Shown one piece after another: positions 6,019 to 10,787 of a DNA stretch of 10,787 nucleotides. The notes below the pieces were generated by a model. It was not told the DNA's origin. It worked only from the letters and a program-made list of their open reading frames with translations, and did not search any database. The stretch's first letter is position 1; each line of letters begins with the position of its first letter. The translations under genes and the position numbers were made by a program. This stretch comes from Chrysochromulina parva (taxonomy: Eukaryota > Haptophyta > Prymnesiales > Chrysochromulinaceae): NCBI GenBank assembly GCA_002887195.1, contig PJAB01002040.1:1-10787 (forward strand), written 5' to 3'.

Positions 6019-7068
6019 ATGCGCAGCGCCTCGAGCCTCGGCGCGCTCCTCGGCTGGCAGGCCCTCTCGCTGCTGCTCACTGTGACGGGCGTCTGCTCGC
6101 AGCGGCTCGCCGCCCTTGGCGTGGACGCGCCTACGGCCCAGTCTGGCATGGCATACGCGCTGCTCGCTCTGCACTGGGTGCCACTTTGGATGCGTCGGCG
6201 GCATCGACGGCTGGCCGGCACACTGGCGCGGCCGACGCTACCCTGGTGGCAGTGGCTCGCCCTTGCAGTGGCCGACGTCGAGGCCAATTACCTGCTTGTC
6301 AAGGCGTACCAGTACACCGACCTGTGCTCGGTGACTGTGCTCGACGCCTTCACTGTGCCTACGGTCATGGCCCTCTCGGCCACGTTCCTGCACGTGCGCT
6401 ACTCGGCGCGCCAGTGCGGCGCGGCCGTGCTGTGTGTCGCTGGCATCGTGGCCCTGTTCGCATCGGACCTGATACGCATGGACGCGGGCTTCCCACAGGC
6501 GTGGCTTGGCGACGTGCTTGTGCTCGCGGGCGCCGCCCTCTATGGCGTCTCAAACGTCGCGCAGGAGCACCTGCTGCGACAGCGCCTCGACGACCGCGTC
6601 GAGTACCTCGCCCACCTCGGCGCGTACGGTGCGGCGATCGCGCTCATTCAGTCGGCGGTGCTCGAGCGTGAGGCATTGTCGGCGGCGTGGGCGGGCGCGG
6701 GCGGCAGCGCGAGCGGCGCGTGGGAGCGTCTCGGACTGGGCGCTGCCTTTGTGCTTGCGCTCACGTGCTTCTACGTGGGGGTGGCCTTTCTGTTAGAGCG
6801 TGGCTCGAGTGCCACCACGATGAACCTCTCACTCCTCACCTCGGACTTTTGGTCGGTCGCGGCGGGGCTGACGCTCCTGCAGGCATCGCCAGGCATCGTA
6901 TACGCCCTCGCCTTTGCCCTTGTCGTCATCGGCCTCGCTCTCTACCACTGGGACAGCGGCGGCGCTTCCCCGAGGTTGTTGGATACTCCTCCTCCTTTGA
7001 CTCCGCCGCATGAGCCAACAGCCGACGCTGACGACGACCGCCGCTCCCGAACTTCTGAGTTCTGTTAA
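6019..7068 (+). CDS. SLC35F1/F2-like transporter (drug/metabolite transporter superfamily)
   Basis: A 349-residue polytopic membrane protein of the SLC35F1/F2/F6 group, relatives of nucleotide-sugar transporters. The diagnostic DVEANYLLVKAYQYT lies at 86-100, followed by SVTVLDAFTVPTVMALS (104-120). The second-half signature LGDVLVLAGAALYGVSNVAQEHL spans 163-185. About ten membrane spans are visible: 8-31, 44-58, 76-96, 104-124, 131-150, 163-180, 195-214, 237-260, 267-288 and 290-310. The tail is short, polar and acidic (DADDDRRSR). A Gly/Ala/Ser-rich loop at 225-234 is a lineage extra. ATG 6019 is the first in-frame ATG after a TAG at 5905-5907, although its context is weak (C at -3). Length and motif order match the family core. 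The substrate is unknown; most SLC35F members are uncharacterised. Confidence 0.88.
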   Translation: MRSASSLGALLGWQALSLLLTVTGVCSQRLAALGVDAPTAQSGMAYALLALHWVPLWMRRRHRRLAGTLARPTLPWWQWLALAVADVEANYLLVKAYQYTDLCSVTVLDAFTVPTVMALSATFLHVRYSARQCGAAVLCVAGIVALFASDLIRMDAGFPQAWLGDVLVLAGAALYGVSNVAQEHLLRQRLDDRVEYLAHLGAYGAAIALIQSAVLEREALSAAWAGAGGSASGAWERLGLGAAFVLALTCFYVGVAFLLERGSSATTMNLSLLTSDFWSVAAGLTLLQASPGIVYALAFALVVIGLALYHWDSGGASPRLLDTPPPLTPPHEPTADADDDRRSRTSEFC

Positions 7069-7346
7069 TAATCGTCAATGGTTCCTCTCTCCTTCACTTC
7101 TCATGGTCAGTTCAAAAACACAACAAAGCGCCGTACCGGGCGTGGTGCACCGTGTTTTTCACAGCCACAGCGTGGCAACCGTGTGTCGTCGTCGTGCGCC
7201 TTCCGCACTCCGGCATCGCCTGCTCTACAGGTTTCTTTTGCGAGAGCCTGAGGCGCACGTGAACACGCAACACTGTGCCCGAGTGGTCACATAGCCTCGA
7301 CGGATCCCGTCCCTTGCCACATCAGTACGGCTCGTCCTTGCCCTTC
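7069..7346. other. Intergenic, 3' flank of the transporter gene and leader of the COPI-associated gene
   Basis: No gene was found. The frame of the next gene is open upstream to about 7275 but has no ATG before 7347. No clear TATA box is visible. Confidence 0.35.
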
Positions 7347-7868
7347 ATGTCGGCAATCATCATTCAACAGCCGCTCTCGCTAATAGCCTCGCTCAGCAGC
7401 TTTGCGAACCGTGTCACCGGGCTGCTCATGGTGCTCACGGGCGTTCTTTCCCTCTCCAACATGTTGACCGGCGGTGGGTCGCCATTTTTGCTGTCCATCT
7501 ACGTCGGCGGATTTGGCGGGCTGCTGGTCTGGTATGAGTTCTACAAGAAGTCGGCCCACTTGCAGCGTGACCTTGGCTTCATGTACACCTACCTCGGGCG
7601 CGCCGCGTTCCTGTTGCTGATCGCAAATCTCTCATGGGCGTGCGCACCACTCGGCTTCTACACGGCGGTGCTCACCAATGCGAACGCCGTCCTGCAGATG
7701 TATGTGCTGTGGGCGCACCCCTCGTTCGTACAAAACCCGCGCCATCGCACGGCCATCCTGGTCGACGACGACATGCAGCCGATGCAGGTCTACGCGCCGA
7801 GCGACGGTCCCTATGCAGGTCTAGCGCCATCGAGCGCCGCGGCACTCGCGAGGGACTCCACCTACTAG
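7347..7868 (+). CDS. COPI-associated family membrane protein (COPI_assoc)
   Basis: A 173-residue small integral membrane protein matching the COPI_assoc family, which is linked to Golgi and COPI vesicle traffic. The pattern is typical. Residues 21-40 (NRVTGLLMVLTGVLSLSNML) form span one. IYVGGFGGLLVWYEF (51-65) forms span two and ends in the conserved aromatic/Glu. RDLGFMYTYLGRAAFLLLIA (74-93) carries the family's FxYxYLGR-like segment and span three. A fourth hydrophobic span follows at about 102-122. The tail is cytosol-type and polar (VDDDMQPMQVY). ATG 7347 is the first in-frame ATG; its context is weak (T at -3), so an upstream exon cannot be excluded. It is co-oriented with its neighbours but 278 bases after the previous stop, so it is probably transcribed on its own. 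Confidence 0.75.
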   Translation: MSAIIIQQPLSLIASLSSFANRVTGLLMVLTGVLSLSNMLTGGGSPFLLSIYVGGFGGLLVWYEFYKKSAHLQRDLGFMYTYLGRAAFLLLIANLSWACAPLGFYTAVLTNANAVLQMYVLWAHPSFVQNPRHRTAILVDDDMQPMQVYAPSDGPYAGLAPSSAAALARDSTY

Positions 7869-7963
7869 AGAGCACCGCTCGAGCTGTCCTTCCTCCTTGC
7901 GGGGCCCTCCGCGGCTTGGAGAAACGTGCGGACCTGGGTACTAGGCCTAGGTGTGCACAGAAT

Positions 7964-8013
7964 GATTTCAACGGGTCAATGCAAAAAGATTTCAACGGAT
8001 ATCTTTTTCAACG
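7964..8013. repeat. Spaced direct repeats of TTCAACG
   Basis: GATTTCAACGG occurs at 7964-7974 and again at 7988-7998. A shorter match, TTCAACG, lies at 8007-8013. The TTCAACG cores are 24 and 16 bases apart. The position is about 150-200 bases before the TATA-like element of the next gene, so it could be a set of factor-binding sites. Confidence 0.45.
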
Positions 8014-8159
8014 TGCCTTCAGTTCTGAGGTTGATTGTAGATTTGATCGCGAACCGGCCGCCGCGGCCGCGCGCCGCGCCCGCCTCCAACTGCCGACTCG
8101 CGCCGTCACGAGCATACGGTAAGGTCGGCCACACGCACACCTCCGAAGCTCCGTCCGCG

Positions 8160-8166
8160 ATAAAAG
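8160..8166 (+). promoter_or_regulatory. TATA-like element of the EXPERA-like gene
   Basis: ATAAAAG followed by a G-run lies about 57 bases before ATG 8223. Transcription from near 8190 would give a leader of about 30 bases in which 8223 is the first ATG. Confidence 0.5.
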
Positions 8167-8222
8167 GGGGTCCGCGCGCGTGTTTCACAGCCCTTTCAAT
8201 TTAGCAGTTCACAGGAGCAGGT

Positions 8223-8705
8223 ATGGCGCGGGCGACCGATGGCGTGCTTGTCCTCTTCATGTGTTACTTCGTGCTGATGAACGTCACCGTTGAGCGTTGC
8301 TATTGCCACGCGCCACTCACCGCTACCGACAAACGCTTCCTCATGCCGGAGACGTGGGATTTCGTGAACCAGCACAACCCGCTCTTCCTCGCACGGCCAT
8401 TCTACATGCAGATGGCGACGTGCATCTCGGCGTACGGCTTCCTGCCCTTCTACATCATCATCGCAATCGCAGCGGTATTCGACCGCTGGGCGGCGCTCTC
8501 CACGCCTATCGTGCTCTTTATCGGCGCAAAGGCATACGCGATCGGCTTCTACCACCTCATGGAGTTCACAAGCGCAACACCGCCACCCAACTTGGTGCCT
8601 TACTTTGCCGCCGAGCTTCCCTACATCATCAGCATCGGTCTCGTGCTGATGCAGCTCTGGCGCGCAAAGTCGACCGGCATCAAGCCTAAGCCTAAGGCAA
8701 CATGA
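8223..8705 (+). CDS. EXPERA / TMEM97-like four-span ER membrane protein
   Basis: A 160-residue protein with four predicted spans: about 7-23, 62-86, 94-112 and 129-147. The layout resembles the EXPERA fold shared by TMEM97 (sigma-2 receptor), TM6SF and emopamil-binding sterol isomerases. A Trp-containing segment (ETWDFV, 43-48) is followed by NPLFLARPFY (52-61), and ELPYIISIGLVLMQLW (131-146) forms the last helix. Members bind or isomerise sterols, or chaperone sterol-handling proteins. The C-terminus ends KPKAT, fitting the KxKxx dilysine retrieval signal read by COPI, which supports residence in the ER. ATG 8223 has G at -3 and G at +4 and is the first ATG after the TATA-like element. No close match can be named, so the family call is moderate and enzyme activity is unknown. 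Confidence 0.6.
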   Translation: MARATDGVLVLFMCYFVLMNVTVERCYCHAPLTATDKRFLMPETWDFVNQHNPLFLARPFYMQMATCISAYGFLPFYIIIAIAAVFDRWAALSTPIVLFIGAKAYAIGFYHLMEFTSATPPPNLVPYFAAELPYIISIGLVLMQLWRAKSTGIKPKPKAT

Positions 8706-9098
8706 GGGGTCAAGCATTCCGCCCAGCAGTTGCCCAGTTGTTGCCCTTGTTGGTCCAGTGTGCAGCAGAGGGGCCGTTGCGGGCTACGCGCGGTCGCTTC
8801 ACGAGCTGGGTGCGCAGCCGGGTCAATGTAGCGAGAGCCACAGTTGACTTCAACACAGAACAGGCTGCATGGCACAAAAGAAAGAGCTAAGAGGGAGCGG
8901 ATGTTATTTTGGTGTAATACTGTAATTTCCGGCCCGCATTACGCAGCTCCCGAGCATGCTGATCAGCTCGGTAGCGTGCTCAGTGGCACGGCGAGCATCC
9001 ATACAGCTCACTCATCACTGCAGATTTCGTACACTTCACCTGTGAATTCCCGATACAGTGCAGGACGTCCTCTCCGCTCTAGCTGTATTGGCTGCAAC

Positions 9099-9104
9099 AA
9101 TAAA
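9099..9104 (+). promoter_or_regulatory. Possible polyadenylation signal (AATAAA)
   Basis: A perfect AATAAA lies 394 bases after the EXPERA-like stop codon. Upstream TGTAAT copies at 8913 and 8921 are an alternative. The assignment is by position only. Confidence 0.2.
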
Positions 9105-9262
9105 GCTCCTATGTCACGACCAGACAGGAAAGAGGAATCCGATCTTTCCCCGGATCCAGTTGTTGGTTCACCCTGTGTGTTTCGTCTCACTGTTATTGTG
9201 TTAAACAAGAAAGCCCAGTACAGGACGTGGTACCGTATGTCCCGTTCGCGCGGCACACGAGG

Positions 9263-9325
9263 TACAATAGCCGTGTTCCCTCTTTCAACTTTTTGGTGTG
9301 CTTTCTTTTGTTTTCGCTTTCCCGC
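9263..9325 (+). promoter_or_regulatory. TATA-like TACAATA and pyrimidine-rich stretch before the glycosyltransferase-like gene
   Basis: TACAATA (9263-9269) is followed by a T/C-rich run (about 9276-9325). If transcription starts in this run, ATG 9362 is the first ATG in the message and the ATG at 9237 is excluded. The pyrimidine run could instead be the tract of a 3' splice site. Confidence 0.3.
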
Positions 9326-9361
9326 GGCCCCGCGACGTTCACGCGGCGCCGACTCGCGGTC

Positions 9362-10606
9362 ATGCGAGAGGGCATGCGAGACATACAGGACATTGTGGTC
9401 ACGCTCGTCTCCGTGGCGATTGGCGAGCCGTACGAGACGAGCCTCCGGCGCATGGGAGCGACAGCGAGCGCAGCTGGCTTCAACAAGACGCTACTTTGGA
9501 AAGCTGAAGACTTCCTCTCGGATCCAGCGGTGACGCCTCGACATCGACAAGCTCTCGAGCGTATGCAGCGCATGCAGCCTAAGCGCAAGAAGAAGCACCC
9601 GTGGGATCGGCCGTATTGCGGTGCATTCAAATCCTTTGCACTCCATCGCGCGCTGCAGCAAAGTCGGGAGGGCGACTACGTGCTGTGGGCCGATGCATCC
9701 AAGTACCATGATGCCCGCTACCGAGATGTGAGTGTGCGAGAGGCGATCCGAGGTCTGACCGGAATGAGTACGCCTAGACGGCCAGCACGGCTTTACACCG
9801 ATTTCGGTGACGTGAGCGCCGCGTACGCACACCTGGGCTGGTTCAAGAACCGCACACGTGAACCTCGCCGCACGCTGAGAAGCGCATACGGAGTGATGCA
9901 CTGCGCCGGCGTCAACTGCGATCAGCAGCTGTTCCTGCCTAACACTTATCGGAATGCAGTCAATCGGGCTACATTGGCGGCGTTTCCGGAACACGTCGGC
10001 AGTGGTGCCGAGGCCATCGCCGCAATGAGCCGCCGGCCGCACATAATGAATGCGAACATTCTGCTCGAGAATACTCCATTCAATCGGCGGCTGATGCAGA
10101 CGTGGATGGAAGCGGCGGTGACGAAGCCGGACGAGTTCTGCGCTTCGTCGGTGCAGGAGCAGAGTGTCTTTTCGATCTTGATCATGGGGGCGAAACTGCC
10201 GCTGGTGAACGCGTGCCCGTACATGCGCATTGACGGCTTCAACCGGTGCCAAGACACGACCAAGAGTTCGAGATGGTTCCTCGAGACCCTCTCGAATGGT
10301 GCGTTTGAAGTGGCGACACCGGCTGAGATCGACGAGGAGCTCGTGCCAGCGTACCAGGACCTGCACGCGCGAGCCCAGCGTGGGCTGCTGGCCGACGCCA
10401 ATGTCCCAGGACGGAAGCCAGGCACTGTCAGACCGATGGTTCCGTGCTGCAGGTCGCACGCAGCGGACGAGCCCAATCTTACCAGGGCGTTTGGTGACCA
10501 ACCTGGTGGGTTTGACTGCTGCCGCTTGTTGCCATGCGCGGCACCACGCTACGTTGCAGGGCTGTGCGCGTTCGTCCGGAAGGAACCTGGCAGCTTGCTT
10601 CCCTGA
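9362..10606 (+). CDS. Glycosyltransferase-like protein (GT-A / nucleotide-sugar transferase type)
   Basis: A 414-residue protein from ATG 9362 (G at -3). The layout resembles eukaryotic GT-A-type nucleotide-sugar transferases. A beta-strand start IVVTLVSVAIGEPY lies at 11-24. PYCGAFKSFALHRALQQ (84-100) is followed by the putative nucleotide-site strand DYVLWADAS (105-113), where a DxD-type motif would be expected. MNANILLENTPFNRRLMQTW (229-248) and a later SVQEQSVFSILI (263-274) resemble the acceptor-side and catalytic EDQ-type segments. Eleven cysteines, including two CC pairs, suggest a disulfide-rich lumenal protein. From this start there is no signal anchor. The frame is open upstream to 9104 and includes a hydrophobic run (about 9284-9322), but without an ATG, so an upstream exon is possible. 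Family, sugar and acceptor are not determined. Confidence 0.6.
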   Translation: MREGMRDIQDIVVTLVSVAIGEPYETSLRRMGATASAAGFNKTLLWKAEDFLSDPAVTPRHRQALERMQRMQPKRKKKHPWDRPYCGAFKSFALHRALQQSREGDYVLWADASKYHDARYRDVSVREAIRGLTGMSTPRRPARLYTDFGDVSAAYAHLGWFKNRTREPRRTLRSAYGVMHCAGVNCDQQLFLPNTYRNAVNRATLAAFPEHVGSGAEAIAAMSRRPHIMNANILLENTPFNRRLMQTWMEAAVTKPDEFCASSVQEQSVFSILIMGAKLPLVNACPYMRIDGFNRCQDTTKSSRWFLETLSNGAFEVATPAEIDEELVPAYQDLHARAQRGLLADANVPGRKPGTVRPMVPCCRSHAADEPNLTRAFGDQPGGFDCCRLLPCAAPRYVAGLCAFVRKEPGSLLP

Positions 10607-10787
10607 GCACACGCTCTTCTCAGGGACCAAACTCAATCAAACGTGATAAATCACACTGCCGTGTGATGCCCAAAGTTACACGGCTGTGAACCCAACGTGA
10701 AAGGGCCAGATTACAGGACGGTATCCATCATGGAACCAGACAGGGGGGATGCGGGAGAACCCATTGGGGGGTCTCTCCGCCGTTTGG
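10607..10787. other. Right edge: 3' flank, hairpins and a possible gene start
   Basis: After the glycosyltransferase-like stop come two short hairpins (listed next). An ATG at 10730 in good context (A at -3, G at +4) opens a frame of 19 codons that runs off the window (MEPDRGDAGEP and on). It is too short to identify. Confidence 0.25.
10650..10691. repeat. Two adjacent stem-loops after the glycosyltransferase-like gene
   Basis: The first stem-loop is ATCACAC (10650-10656), loop TGCC, GTGTGAT (10661-10667), a perfect 7-bp stem. The second is GTTACA (10675-10680), loop CGGC, TGTGAAC (10685-10691), a stem with one bulged base. Both lie in the likely 3' UTR, 44-85 bases after the stop codon. The loops, TGCC and CGGC, differ. 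Confidence 0.45.

Larger units (their letters stand above)
7869..8222. other. Intergenic with short spaced repeats and the promoter of the EXPERA-like gene
   Basis: No gene was recognised. The left part has a perfect palindrome CTAGGCCTAG at 7941-7950 and a spaced repeat (listed separately). The right part is the GC-rich promoter and short leader of the gene starting at 8223. Confidence 0.4.
8706..9361. other. Long intergenic region before the glycosyltransferase-like gene
   Basis: About 650 bases without a supported gene. The composition is closer to balanced than in the coding DNA around it. It contains TGTAAT twice (8913-8918, 8921-8926) and AATAAA at 9099-9104. These are possible 3'-end signals for the EXPERA-like gene. 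The last 90 bases are T/C-rich and probably form the promoter or leader of the next gene. A minus-strand frame (9256-9008) is open but unrecognised. Confidence 0.35.

Noticed and set aside
9237..9533. Alternative start at ATG 9237 with a hydrophobic segment
   Set aside because: It is in a different frame from the glycosyltransferase-like gene, and no plausible donor/acceptor pair joins them. Two frames both look hydrophobic because the DNA is T/C-rich.
9491..10636. 381-codon minus-strand frame
   Set aside because: Antisense to the glycosyltransferase-like gene, with no family features; the plus strand carries the recognisable motifs.
1..10787. Bacterial or phage defence system, CRISPR array, insertion sequence or tRNA
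   Set aside because: No spaced identical repeats, transposase motifs, terminal inverted repeats or tRNA-like T-loops were seen. Gene content and promoter style are eukaryotic.

Overview
The window looks like nuclear DNA from a compact, GC-rich, intron-poor unicellular eukaryote, most likely an alga. A haptophyte or stramenopile is my best guess from memory of similar proteins. The evidence for a eukaryote is the gene content: an SLC35F-type transporter, a COPI-associated membrane protein, an EXPERA/TMEM97-like ER protein, and a zinc-finger plus ankyrin protein. Genes are widely spaced with separate promoters, several have TATA-like elements 25 to 60 bases before the first ATG, and no Shine-Dalgarno logic is visible. 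I found no tRNA, rRNA, CRISPR array or insertion sequence.

Layout, left to right. A sulfotransferase-family gene (182-1495, +) is followed by about 600 bases of promoter-like DNA with a CCAAT motif, a CArG-type box and a TATA box. Next comes a large membrane-anchored family GH5 glycosidase homologue (2105-4234, +), in which both catalytic glutamates are replaced (Leu and His). A short upstream exon encoding a signal-peptide-like segment can be joined to it in frame through an 80-base candidate intron. The GH5 gene converges on a minus-strand gene (5818-4778) encoding a TRAFD1/XAF1-like zinc finger plus ankyrin repeats. That gene shares a roughly 200-base divergent promoter with an SLC35F-like transporter (6019-7068, +). 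Then follow, all on +, a COPI-associated family protein (7347-7868), an EXPERA/TMEM97-like ER protein with a C-terminal KxKxx signal (8223-8705), and a glycosyltransferase-like protein (9362-10606). The right edge holds two small hairpins and the possible start of another gene.

Most of these genes point to the secretory pathway and glycan biology: sulfation, a sugar-binding or former sugar-hydrolysing ectodomain, a nucleotide-sugar-type transporter fold, COPI traffic, an ER membrane protein and a glycosyltransferase. Gene order in such genomes is usually not functional, so this shared theme is suggestive only. The strongest item for a second look is the catalytically dead, membrane-anchored GH5 protein and its probable hidden first exon.
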